Below are positions 34,291 to 42,325 of a DNA stretch of 64,000 nt, in pieces (within the stretch, counting starts at the first letter, position 1; the number at the start of each line of letters is the position of its first letter). A program made the position numbers and the translations under genes. The notes beneath the pieces are model-generated. The model was not told the origin of the DNA. It worked only from the letters and a program-made list of their open reading frames with translations, and did not search any database. The stretch comes from Desulfosporosinus sp. (GTDB lineage: Bacteria; Bacillota; Desulfitobacteriia; Desulfitobacteriales; Desulfitobacteriaceae): NCBI GenBank assembly GCA_020692355.1, contig JAIMKP010000014.1, positions 1-64,000 on the forward strand, given 5' to 3'.

Positions 34291-34476
34291 ATGTTCATGC
34301 TAAAAGTCTGCCATGTTTGTGATAGCATCCTCGGTGAGATGGAAGTCGAAGATAGCTTGACCAATGCTTATCCTGATTCTATAATGGATGTCGTTGGGAA
34401 TGTTGCCTATACCCTTTGTCCTGAGTGTCTGCGCCAGTTGGAATTAGAAACAGAAACAGGGTCGGTGTATAACTAG
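34291..34476 (+). CDS. fin: Fin-like anti-sigma-F factor
   Basis: 61 residues with C7/C10 and C43/C46, a small zinc-binding pattern. Sequence alone is weakly diagnostic, but size, cysteine spacing (including CPEC near the C terminus) and position between pth and mfd match Fin (YabK), which in B. subtilis inhibits sigma-F and helps the switch to sigma-G. ATG 34291 follows GGAGGTG. If correct, the window encodes both forespore anti-sigma factors, Gin and Fin. An unrelated small zinc protein is the alternative. Confidence 0.72.
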   Translation: MFMLKVCHVCDSILGEMEVEDSLTNAYPDSIMDVVGNVAYTLCPECLRQLELETETGSVYN

Positions 34477-34628
34477 GCCTGTGTTTTGAAAAAGGTTGTG
34501 GGCAGGATTGAGAACTGTAGCACAATCTTGCTGGAGTATGGGGCTACATTTGGTTTGGGATGAGGACGGTAGCGATTTAGAGTGAGGGCCTGGGCCAAGG
34601 CGTTCATCTTTTTGTGTTGCGTGAAAGG

Positions 34629-37600
34629 ATGGCTGATTTGAGAACAATTCATGATTACTTAGGAGCGGGGCTGGATATCGGAGAGGCAAAGCAACATTTA
34701 AGCCAAAGTACACCGCAGATGGTCTATAATCTGACGGGAAGCCAAAAAGCGGCTTTTATTGCGGAACTCATGGGTAAAACGTGCGCCGTCATCCTCACCT
34801 ATTCGGAAGAGCAAGCGCGTAAATGGCAAAGCGATCTGCGTACGTGGCTGCCGGATGAGGAGATTCTCCTGTTTCCGCCGACAGATTGGCTCCCTTTTGA
34901 GGTGTTGGGGCGAAGCCGGGAGACCACAGCTGAACGTATTCAGGTATTGGATCGTTTGGCTCAAGGGGGTCAGGTGACCGTAATTGCTCCGGTAATAGCC
35001 ATCGAGCGCCGCCTTTCCGCCCCTACACCGTGGCGTGAGGCAGCCCTTGACCTGAAGGTCGGAGAATATTATGACCTGCAAGGGATCTTGGCCAAACTCG
35101 TTGAGATAGGCTATGAGCGTCAGGATGTCGTGGAAGGCAAAGGTCAATTTGCCTTGCGCGGGGGAATTTTAGATATGGCTCCTTTATTTGGAGAGGCCAT
35201 TCGGGTTGAATTCTTTGATGATGAGGTCGACTCGCTGCGCTTTTTTGATTTGGAGTCCCAAAAATCCACTCAGTCCATCCAGAGTGCCCATATCCCACCG
35301 GTTCTGGAATATATTCTGACAACCAAGGACATGGAAGCCTTACGCTGGGAAGTGCGAGCTCAGGCCCGTAAGGCCGCAGGGCGTTTGTTTCGGCTGGGTA
35401 AAGAGGATGCCGCCAGACGCATCCAAGAGAAGGCCGTGCACCTCGAGGAGCGGTTAAGCCAAGGGATGGTCGATGAGAGCATCTATCCCCTCCTGGGCCT
35501 CACAGGGGACCCTTTAGCAAGCTTTTTTTCCTATCTGCCCGGGGAACGCCTTCTTGTGTTGGATGAACCACTGCGCATCAAGGAGCAACTGGTTTTTCAA
35601 GAACGTGAACGGATGGAGGAATTTACGCAACAGCTAGAGCAGGGGGAGGTTTTTGTCCATTCCGAGAAGCAATTCATCAATTATGAAGAAATCCTCGCTT
35701 ATGGACAGTCTCAGAGGATTGTGGCCTTGTCGACCCTGCCTAGGGAAGCGCCGGGGCTCGTACCTAAAAGAGTATTAAACCTTACGGCGCGGCCGCTGAC
35801 CGGGTTTATGGGCAAGACTCGCATGTTGGTCGATGAGATCTTGCACTGGCAGGCTCAGGGAAATGTGATTGCCCTGTTCGCCGGGGATCGCGAACATGCG
35901 CATCGGCTCCATCAGGGCCTTAAGGATTTGGGTGTGACAGCCTACCTGAGGCACCTTTGGGATGAGCTAGATGGAGGGAACGCCTATATTTTTCCTCACT
36001 CGCTCGATCATGGGTTTGAACTGCCTCTGGGGAAACTGGTCATTTTAACGGAATTGGAAATCTACAAACGGGAACGCAAGGGCGGCCCGGTCGCCGTTAA
36101 ATCCTCCCAGCCGAAGAAGAGCGCTTCTGCGGTTCTCTTGGCTGATTTAAAGCCAGGGGACTATGTGGTGCATGTACAGCACGGTATCGGCCAGTTCGTT
36201 GGGATTGAACGCTTGAAGGTCAGCGGAGTGGAAAAAGATTATTTTGCCGTCCGTTATGCGGGCGAAGATAGGCTCTACATCCCGCTGGATCAGCTGCATC
36301 TCATGCAAAAATACTTGGGAAGCGATGGGGACAGTGCTCCTAAGCTTTATAAGCTCGGGGGCAACGATTGGCATAAAGTGAAGTCCAAGGCCCGCAGTGC
36401 CATTAAAGAACTGGCCTTTGACCTGGTAAAGCTCTATGCTCAAAGGGAAGCCACGAAGGGATTTACCTTTTCGCCGGATAATGTCTGGCAGAGGGAGTTT
36501 GAAGAGAAGTTTCCTTATCAGGAAACCCCCGATCAGATCCAGTGCATTGGAGAAGTCAAAGCGGACATGATGAAGCTTCGCCCCATGGATCGCCTGCTCT
36601 GTGGGGATGTCGGCTATGGCAAAACGGAGGTGGCGTTGCGGGCTGTGTTTAAGGCTGTAATGGACAGCAAGCAAGTGGCCGTACTGGTGCCGACAACGAT
36701 TCTGGCCCAGCAGCATTTCAATACGTTTCGCGAGCGGTTCATGGGCTACCCGGTCACGATTGAGATGTTAAGCCGTTTTCGGACGCCGAAGGAACAGAAG
36801 GCCATTCTGGCCGGTCTGAAAGAGGGTACGATTGATGTCGTGGTTGGAACGCATCGCTTGGTATCAGACAGTGTCAAATTTAAGGATCTGGGGCTGCTCA
36901 TCATTGACGAAGAACAGCGCTTTGGGGTTTCACATAAAGAAAAGTTGAAGTCATTAAAAGCAACGGTCGATGTCCTCACCCTCTCGGCTACGCCCATACC
37001 CCGCACGCTCCATATGTCCATGATTGGGGTACGGGACATGAGCGTCATCGAGACGCCTCCGGAGGATCGTTACCCGGTTCAGACCTATGTCGCTGAATAC
37101 CAGCCGGAACTGGTGAGGGATGCCGTGCGCCGGGAGATCCAGCGGGGAGGGCAGGTGTTCTATGTCCATAATCGGGTGGAGAACATGGATCAGGTGGTCG
37201 AATTTCTGCAGAAATTGATACCGGAAGCGCGCTTGGGAATTGCCCATGGGCAAATGAGTGAAGTCGAACTGGAGCGGGCGATGCTCGCTTTCCTGGAGCG
37301 AGAAACCGATGTTTTGCTGGCCACGACGATTATTGAGAGCGGGTTGGATATGCCCAATGTAAACACCTTAATTATTGACGAGTCGGATCGTCTGGGTTTA
37401 GCTCAACTCTATCAGCTGAGGGGGCGGGTTGGTCGTTCGAATCGCAAGGCGTTTGCCTATTTTCTCTACCAGCCGCAGAAGGTTCTCTCAGAGATTGCGG
37501 AAAAGCGGTTGGCGGCGATTCGGGAATTTACGGAGTTTGGTTCCGGTTTTAAAATTGCCATGCGTGATTTGGAGATCCGCGGGGCCGGGAATATTATCGG

Positions 37601-38174
37601 AGCACAGCAGCATGGGCATTTGGCGGCCGTTGGCTTTGACCTGTATGTCCAGATGTTAAGAGAAGCAGTAGCGGAAATTCGCGGAGAGAAAGTGGAAACC
37701 CGAGTTGAGCCGAGTATTGAATTGGCGGTGGATGCTTTCTTGCCTGATGATTATGTCGGAGATCGGCAGGCGAAGGCGTCTCTCTATCAGCGCATGGTAC
37801 AAATACGCGCTGAGGGAGCCCTTCAGGAAATGGTCGATGAACTGATTGACCGCTTCGGGACGCCGCCACGCCAGGTTGAGAATCTCCTCCAGATCGTGAG
37901 GCTGAAATGGCTGGCAGCGGATCTCGGCATCGAGCAGATACAGCAGGCTAAACAGCAGATCAGTTTGCGTTTCGCGGCTGACATCGGGCTCAGCGGCGAA
38001 AAGTTGATGGAGATTGCCGCACGTTCCCGTTATCCGCTTTCCTTTGGCACGACCGGTGAAGGGGCTCTGGAATGCAAGGTGAGAATTCGAACACTTGACC
38101 AAGGGCAACTGCTGCAGGCAGTTCGCGAAACCCTTGTGACGTTTTTCGACATTGCAGAGAAAACATCGGCTTGA
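34629..38174 (+). CDS. mfd: Transcription-repair coupling factor Mfd
   Basis: About 1181 residues, normal length. In order: UvrB-like N-terminal domains (about 1-330), the RNA-polymerase-interacting CarD-like domain (about 500-575; GDYVVHVQHGIGQFVG), the SF2 translocase with Walker A GDVGYGKTEVALR (about 660) and Walker B IIDEEQRFGV (about 758), SATPIPRTL, QLRGRVGRS, and the C-terminal TRCF domain. It removes RNA polymerase stalled at lesions and recruits UvrA. Start is uncertain: ATG 34629 directly abuts AAAGG, TTG 34638 is nine bases from it and best spaced, TTG 34614 is least likely. Confidence 0.96.
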   Translation: MADLRTIHDYLGAGLDIGEAKQHLSQSTPQMVYNLTGSQKAAFIAELMGKTCAVILTYSEEQARKWQSDLRTWLPDEEILLFPPTDWLPFEVLGRSRETTAERIQVLDRLAQGGQVTVIAPVIAIERRLSAPTPWREAALDLKVGEYYDLQGILAKLVEIGYERQDVVEGKGQFALRGGILDMAPLFGEAIRVEFFDDEVDSLRFFDLESQKSTQSIQSAHIPPVLEYILTTKDMEALRWEVRAQARKAAGRLFRLGKEDAARRIQEKAVHLEERLSQGMVDESIYPLLGLTGDPLASFFSYLPGERLLVLDEPLRIKEQLVFQERERMEEFTQQLEQGEVFVHSEKQFINYEEILAYGQSQRIVALSTLPREAPGLVPKRVLNLTARPLTGFMGKTRMLVDEILHWQAQGNVIALFAGDREHAHRLHQGLKDLGVTAYLRHLWDELDGGNAYIFPHSLDHGFELPLGKLVILTELEIYKRERKGGPVAVKSSQPKKSASAVLLADLKPGDYVVHVQHGIGQFVGIERLKVSGVEKDYFAVRYAGEDRLYIPLDQLHLMQKYLGSDGDSAPKLYKLGGNDWHKVKSKARSAIKELAFDLVKLYAQREATKGFTFSPDNVWQREFEEKFPYQETPDQIQCIGEVKADMMKLRPMDRLLCGDVGYGKTEVALRAVFKAVMDSKQVAVLVPTTILAQQHFNTFRERFMGYPVTIEMLSRFRTPKEQKAILAGLKEGTIDVVVGTHRLVSDSVKFKDLGLLIIDEEQRFGVSHKEKLKSLKATVDVLTLSATPIPRTLHMSMIGVRDMSVIETPPEDRYPVQTYVAEYQPELVRDAVRREIQRGGQVFYVHNRVENMDQVVEFLQKLIPEARLGIAHGQMSEVELERAMLAFLERETDVLLATTIIESGLDMPNVNTLIIDESDRLGLAQLYQLRGRVGRSNRKAFAYFLYQPQKVLSEIAEKRLAAIREFTEFGSGFKIAMRDLEIRGAGNIIGAQQHGHLAAVGFDLYVQMLREAVAEIRGEKVETRVEPSIELAVDAFLPDDYVGDRQAKASLYQRMVQIRAEGALQEMVDELIDRFGTPPRQVENLLQIVRLKWLAADLGIEQIQQAKQQISLRFAADIGLSGEKLMEIAARSRYPLSFGTTGEGALECKVRIRTLDQGQLLQAVRETLVTFFDIAEKTSA

Positions 38175-38180
38175 TATAAT
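38152..38180 (+). promoter_or_regulatory. Candidate sigma-A promoter of prsA inside the end of mfd
   Basis: TTGCAG (38152-38157), 17-bp spacer, consensus TATAAT (38175-38180), overlapping the last codons of mfd and 32 nt before the prsA start. Confidence 0.6.
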
Positions 38181-38211
38181 GTCCCTATGGACAGGAAAGG
38201 TTGTGAAATGA

Positions 38212-39150
38212 TTGAAAAGACCATGGCTAGCACTCATCACCGGAGTTTTAACGGTCGCCCTGGTTTCTGGATGTTCCGTGGCTGGCGGGAAATGGGTTGC
38301 TAAAGTCAACGGGGAAAGTATTCCGATGAACGAACTTGATCAGAGGCTTGCGGCTTCGGAGGCCTTGTACCAGGCTCAAGGGGCGGACTTCAAATCGGAT
38401 CAGGGTAAACAGATGGAAACCCAGCTTAAAAGCAGCATTTTGGATCGGCTGGTTCAGGGACGAATCATTGCCCAGGAAATCCGCAAACAAGGGTTAAGCA
38501 GTAGCGACCCTAAAGTTAAGCAGGAAGAAGAAGGCCTGAAGAAGAATTTTGCCGATGAGGCGAAATTCCAAGATGCCTTGAAGCAACAAGGGATGACCGA
38601 ACCGGAACTCTTAGACTTTCTCACCATTTATCAAAAGGTGACCGCTGATGTCAACGTAACTGATAGTGATGTGAAAACGTATTTCGATCAAAACCAAGGT
38701 CAATACGGTCATCCGGAACAAGTTCAGGCTAAGCACATCTTGGTCAAAACCGAAGACGAGGCCAAGGCCATTATTGCCCAATTGAAGACTGGCGCAGATT
38801 TCACCCAGCTTGCCAAGGAAAAGTCGATTGAGCCTGGAGCAAAGGAGAGCGGCGGAGAATTGGGAACGTTTGGTCGCGGCCAGATGGATGCCGATTTTGA
38901 GAAGGCTGCCTTTACTCAAGCGGTTGGGACCTTCTCTCAAAGTCCTGTGAAGTCACAGTTTGGTTATCATGTGATTTTTGTAGAGGCGCACCAGCCGGAA
39001 GTCAAAGCGGATTTTGAGAAGTCCAGGACTCAAGTGGGACAGGATGCGTTGACCGCAGCGAAAGACCAAAAGTTTCAGACCTATGTTAATGACTTGCTCA
39101 CCAAAGCGAAAGTTGATTATGCCCAAGGATTTAAACCCGCTGGTAAGTAG
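38212..39150 (+). CDS. prsA: PrsA-type lipoprotein foldase (parvulin PPIase)
   Basis: 312 residues. Signal peptide with lipobox LVSGC (Cys21), an N-terminal SurA/PrsA helical part (about 30-160), a parvulin domain (about 165-265; VQAKHILVKTEDEA, GGELGTFGRGQM, FGYHVIFV) and a Lys-rich C-terminal helix. It assists folding of secreted proteins outside the membrane. Start is TTG 38212; no ATG in this frame gives a signal peptide, and AAAGG is 11 bases upstream. Placement between mfd and spoVT differs from Bacillus. The TAG stop is the beginning of a palindromic repeat. Confidence 0.92.
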   Translation: MKRPWLALITGVLTVALVSGCSVAGGKWVAKVNGESIPMNELDQRLAASEALYQAQGADFKSDQGKQMETQLKSSILDRLVQGRIIAQEIRKQGLSSSDPKVKQEEEGLKKNFADEAKFQDALKQQGMTEPELLDFLTIYQKVTADVNVTDSDVKTYFDQNQGQYGHPEQVQAKHILVKTEDEAKAIIAQLKTGADFTQLAKEKSIEPGAKESGGELGTFGRGQMDADFEKAAFTQAVGTFSQSPVKSQFGYHVIFVEAHQPEVKADFEKSRTQVGQDALTAAKDQKFQTYVNDLLTKAKVDYAQGFKPAGK

Positions 39151-39180
39151 TGAACTCGTGTTGCTAAAGCAAAACGTTTC
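39149..39180. repeat. Palindromic repeat copy at the prsA stop
   Basis: AGTGAACTCGTGTTGC (39149-39164), loop TAAA, GCAAAACGTTTC (39169-39180). The left arm begins in the prsA TAG (39148-39150); the right arm diverges after eight bases. Confidence 0.65.
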
Positions 39181-39264
39181 GAAAACGTCTCAAAAAAGGA
39201 TCAAGGAAAGTGAAGGAAGGGTGGTTTTTATAACCAGTCTTCCTTTGTGTTCTTTGGAAAAAAA

Positions 39265-39295
39265 TGAATAATCTGCGCTTGGGAGATATATACTA
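39265..39295 (+). promoter_or_regulatory. Sigma-G-like promoter of spoVT
   Basis: TGAATA (39265-39270), 18-bp spacer, TATACTA (39289-39295). This is close to the sigma-G/sigma-F pattern (TGAATA, 17-18 bp, CATACTA), with C replaced by T in the -10. B. subtilis spoVT is transcribed by sigma-G. It leaves a leader of about 125 nt. An interrupted hairpin at about 39211-39246 may terminate prsA. Confidence 0.65.
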
Positions 39296-39426
39296 TCAAT
39301 GAATTGAAAGGCATAAGTGGAAAGACCTTGTTTTCAGGATTTTCTTGAAGAAAGGGTTCAGTTTGGAGACTCAGGCGCTGGCTGGTTGGGCGTTGCGAGT
39401 ACGACAAAAGGAGGGAAGGGCATCCA

Positions 39427-39990
39427 ATGAAAGCTACAGGTATCGTGAGAAGGATTGACGACCTTGGCCGCGTCGTTATTCCAAAGGAAATTCGTCGGAC
39501 GCTTCGTATAAGAGAAGGTGATCCGCTTGAGATCTTTGTCGACAGGGACGGGGAAGTCATCCTCAAAAAATATTCTCCGATTGGGGAATTGGGGGAGTTT
39601 GCCAAGGAATATGCTGACTCTCTCTATGAAGCCACAGGACACATTGCGTGTATTGCCGACAGGGATATGATCATTGCGGTTGCGGGTGCTTCAAAAAAGG
39701 AGTATTTGAATAAACCGATTGGCCCGGCCACCGAACAAGCTATGGAAGATCGCAAGCTGATTCATATTGGTAAAGCAGGTGAGCATGCGCAGTGTAAGAC
39801 CTGCCCTGAAAATGAAGAGGAGGACAAATGCAAGCTGAGTTGTGAGGTCATTGCCCCGATCATTGCTGAAGGAGATCCGATTGGAGCTGTTCTCTTGATG
39901 TCAAAGGATCCAAATATCAAGATGGGAGAACTTGAAGTAAAGCTGGTCGAAACGGCAGCGGGATTCTTGGCTAAGCAGATGGAGCAGTGA
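39427..39990 (+). CDS. spoVT: Stage V sporulation transcription factor SpoVT
   Basis: 187 residues. The N-terminal 50 residues are the AbrB-type DNA-binding domain, virtually the B. subtilis sequence (GIVRRIDDLGRVVIPKEIRR). A GAF-like C-terminal domain (about 58-187) ends with IGAVLLMSKD and ETAAGFLAKQMEQ. Known role: sigma-G-dependent activator/repressor that tunes forespore genes. Unlike B. subtilis SpoVT, a loop at about residues 121-136 has four cysteines (CKTC, then CKLSC), which could bind metal. AAGGAGGGAAGG precedes ATG 39427. Confidence 0.96.
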   Translation: MKATGIVRRIDDLGRVVIPKEIRRTLRIREGDPLEIFVDRDGEVILKKYSPIGELGEFAKEYADSLYEATGHIACIADRDMIIAVAGASKKEYLNKPIGPATEQAMEDRKLIHIGKAGEHAQCKTCPENEEEDKCKLSCEVIAPIIAEGDPIGAVLLMSKDPNIKMGELEVKLVETAAGFLAKQMEQ

Positions 39991-40024
39991 ACTGGGCGTT
40001 TTTGAAAACGGATCCTGTTTGGAT

Positions 40025-40060
40025 AGTGAACCCGTTTTGCGTTGGCAAAACGGGTTCACT
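40025..40060. repeat. Perfect 16-bp palindromic repeat (best copy of the family)
   Basis: AGTGAACCCGTTTTGC (40025-40040), loop GTTG, GCAAAACGGGTTCACT (40045-40060). The long perfect stem has only TT after it, so it is a poor terminator. Other copies are at 29955, 32858 and 39149; weaker matches sit at the spoVT stop (about 39986-40002, AGTGAACTGGGCGTTTTTG) and at the end of the glycosyltransferase gene (about 21106-21118). Confidence 0.85.
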
Positions 40061-40070
40061 TTGCTACAAT
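40042..40070 (+). promoter_or_regulatory. Candidate promoter of yabN built partly from the palindrome
   Basis: TTGGCA (40042-40047, in the loop and right arm of the palindrome), 17-bp spacer, TACAAT (40065-40070), 31 nt before the start codon of yabN. Confidence 0.5.
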
Positions 40071-40101
40071 TAAATCTGATGCTAGGTTGGGAGGTGTACT
40101 T

Positions 40102-41565
40102 ATGGGAAAGCGGCTTCATATTATCGGGTTAGGCCCGGCTGGATTGGACAAGCTCAGTGTGGGCAGTTACCGTCGGCTGCTCCAAGCCGACAAGGTTTTT
40201 GCCCGCACGCTGAAACATCCGTGTATTGAGGATTTGCGTAAGGAAGGCGTGAACTTCGTTTCCTTTGATCCGGTTTACGAAGAGGAGGATTCCTTTGAAG
40301 CGGTGTATGAACGCATCGTGGCGGGGTTGCAGGCGGAACTAGAGGAGGGGCGGGAAGTGGTTTATGTCGTCCCTGGTCATCCTTATGTTGCAGAAAGGAC
40401 GGTGCGCATGCTTGCCGAGAGGCTGTCGCCAGAGGTTGAGATTATCGCGGAGGCGGCTGTGAGCTTCCTCGATGAAATTTTTACGTCACTCAAGCTTGAT
40501 CCCACGGAAGGGCTGGTCATCAAGGATTACGACGGCTTGCGGGATGCAGGGTTGACGGGGGAAGACTGGGTCATTATTCCGCAGGTTTATGATGCGCTGG
40601 TGGCTTCCAATGTAAAGTTGGATCTGATGCTCACTTATCCTGATGATGCCTTGGCTTTCGTTGTTAAAGGGCTGGGAACGGATCAGGCTCAAACACGAGA
40701 GGTTCCACTTTATGAACTGGATCACGAGGAATATGATTATCTGACCAGCGTGGTGCTCCCCCCAGAGGAGAGGGTTGCTTCCTTTCGTAAACTGACTGAG
40801 ATTATGGAAAAACTACGTTCGCCCGGGGGTTGCCCGTGGGATCGCGAACAAACTCATGTTTCCCTGAAGCCTTACCTTATCGAAGAAAGCTATGAAGTCC
40901 TAGAGGCGATTGAGAACCAAGATATGTATAATTTATGTGAAGAATTGGGAGACTTATTATTACAAGTGGTCTTTCATGCCCAGATAGCGCATGAGGCTAA
41001 TGTCTTCACGGTCAATGATGTTCTGCGCGAAATCACCGAGAAATTGGTTCGCCGTCATCCCCATGTCTTTGCTAACGGGAAGGCCAACACGTCTGGGGAG
41101 GTTGTCAGGGCGTGGGAGGAAATCAAGAAAGAAGAGAAAAAGGATCCAGAGAGGGAAAAGGATTATTTTAAAGAGCCGAAGGGGTTGCCTTCTCTCATGT
41201 TGGCCCAAGCAACACAGGGCCGAGCGGCCAAATTCGGGTTTGATTGGCCTGATTGGCAAGGGCCTTGGCAAAAGATCCATGAGGAGTTAGGTGAACTCCA
41301 AGGCGCGATGGCCGAGGGAGATGGGATTAAAGAAGAATTAGGGGATGTGCTGTTTGCCGTTGTCAATCTGGCCCGGTTTTTAAACCTTGATGCTGAAGAG
41401 GCTCTGCGCGCAAGCGTACATAAATTCCAAAGCCGATTCCGTAAAATGTCTGAATTAGCGGCCAGAGAAGGGAGAAAATTGGAGGGAATGACCCTTGGGG
41501 AGATGAATTTATATTGGGAATTGGCAAAAACCCATGAAAAAAGTGGTAAAGTTGCTTGGGCTTAG
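40102..41565 (+). CDS. yabN: MazG-family nucleotide pyrophosphohydrolase with N-terminal methylase-like domain (YabN)
   Basis: 487 residues. Residues about 1-220 are a tetrapyrrole-methylase-like domain (IIGLGPAGLDKLS, VPGHPYVAERTV), as in B. subtilis YabN. Residues about 235-480 hold MazG modules with LRSPGGCPWDREQTH, EESYEVLEAIE and EELGDLLLQVVFHAQ, and a second EELGDVLFAVVNLAR copy. MazG hydrolyses NTPs and non-canonical dNTPs. ATG 40102 follows GGGAGGTG; the ATG-free extension from 40042 runs through the repeat and is not coding. yabM (spoVB), which precedes yabN in Bacillus, is missing. Confidence 0.93.
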   Translation: MGKRLHIIGLGPAGLDKLSVGSYRRLLQADKVFARTLKHPCIEDLRKEGVNFVSFDPVYEEEDSFEAVYERIVAGLQAELEEGREVVYVVPGHPYVAERTVRMLAERLSPEVEIIAEAAVSFLDEIFTSLKLDPTEGLVIKDYDGLRDAGLTGEDWVIIPQVYDALVASNVKLDLMLTYPDDALAFVVKGLGTDQAQTREVPLYELDHEEYDYLTSVVLPPEERVASFRKLTEIMEKLRSPGGCPWDREQTHVSLKPYLIEESYEVLEAIENQDMYNLCEELGDLLLQVVFHAQIAHEANVFTVNDVLREITEKLVRRHPHVFANGKANTSGEVVRAWEEIKKEEKKDPEREKDYFKEPKGLPSLMLAQATQGRAAKFGFDWPDWQGPWQKIHEELGELQGAMAEGDGIKEELGDVLFAVVNLARFLNLDAEEALRASVHKFQSRFRKMSELAAREGRKLEGMTLGEMNLYWELAKTHEKSGKVAWA

Positions 41566-41633
41566 CTAAATTTAGCAGGAGTTTGAGTATTAATCGCGAA
41601 ATATAAGGCGAATACTTATTGGGAGGGAGCACT

Positions 41634-41909
41634 TTGAATAAGGCAGAATTGGTTACCGCTGTGGCGGAAAAAGCCGACATGTCCAAGAAAGACGCTGAAA
41701 AGGCCGTGAATGCAGTTTTTTCAGCGATAGAGGATGCGCTGGTCAAGAAAGATAAGGTTCAACTCGTGGGCTTCGGCACATTCGAAGTCAAGGACCGCGC
41801 TGAGCGGACAGGGTTGAATCCGCAGACCAAAGAGAAGATCACTATCCCGGCTTCAAAAGTGCCTGGATTTAAAGCGGGGAAAGCGCTAAAGGATGCAGTT
41901 CAAGCTTAA
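41634..41909 (+). CDS. hup: DNA-binding protein HU
   Basis: 91 residues, normal [48 protein letters not shown] with the beta-arm [21 protein letters not shown]. It compacts and bends DNA. The start is TTG 41634 with GGGAGGG seven bases upstream; no ATG fits. Placement between yabN and rqcP is common in Clostridia. A terminator follows. Confidence 0.96.
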   Translation: MNKAELVTAVAEKADMSKKDAEKAVNAVFSAIEDALVKKDKVQLVGFGTFEVKDRAERTGLNPQTKEKITIPASKVPGFKAGKALKDAVQA

Positions 41910-41927
41910 GTCTGTGGAGGTGTCGTG

Positions 41928-41956
41928 AAATCAGGTTCTTTTTGAACCTGATTTTT
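41928..41956 (+). terminator. Terminator after the HU gene
   Basis: AAATCAGGTTC (41928-41938), loop TTTTT, GAACCTGATTT (41944-41954), then further T. Perfect 11-bp stem. Confidence 0.88.
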
Positions 41957-41979
41957 ACGTTTATGTTGGAGGGGGATCG

Positions 41980-42243
41980 ATGAGATTAGACAAGTTTTTA
42001 AAGGTTTCACGTCTTATCAAGCGGAGAACGGTGGCCAAGGACATTTGTGAAGGCGACAAAATTCAGGTTAATGGGCGGATTGCCAAACCATGCGCCGAAG
42101 TCAAACCAGGGGATGTCTTGCTCATTGAGTTGGGGAATCATCGTTTAGAAGTGCGGGTCAAGTCGGTTGCGAATACCGTTCGGGCCGACGAGGCTCATCT
42201 GCTCTACGAGGTATTGCGGGAAGAACACAAAACAGGGCTGTAG
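41980..42243 (+). CDS. rqcP: S4-domain RNA-binding protein RqcP (YabO)
   Basis: 87 residues, an S4 domain: RLDKFLKVSRLIKRRTVAK and GDKIQVNGR, with VKPGDVLLIELG. B. subtilis RqcP (YabO) works with RqcH to add alanine tails on stalled 50S subunits in ribosome quality control. It is followed by yabP and yabQ, the Bacillus order. Its last seven codons and stop lie in a 19-bp hairpin. Confidence 0.93.
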   Translation: MRLDKFLKVSRLIKRRTVAKDICEGDKIQVNGRIAKPCAEVKPGDVLLIELGNHRLEVRVKSVANTVRADEAHLLYEVLREEHKTGL

Positions 42244-42264
42244 GGGCCCTGTTTTGTGTTCTTC
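42220..42264 (+). other. 19-bp perfect hairpin enclosing the rqcP stop codon
   Basis: The arm 42220-42238 (starting GAAGAACACAAAACAG) is the exact reverse complement of 42246-42264. The 7-nt loop contains TAG, the rqcP stop (42241-42243). No T-tract follows, so it is not a standard terminator. The 5' arm encodes the last residues EEHKTG. Confidence 0.9.
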
Positions 42265-42325
42265 ATGTCTAAACCCACTGGCAAACGAATATGGTTTTAA
42301 GAGAAAAGTTTGGGGGGTGGCCAAC

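Noticed and set aside
40025-40060. Ordinary terminator of spoVT
   Set aside because: The long perfect stem has no T-run (only TT) and copies elsewhere start in stop codons, so a repeat family is a better description.
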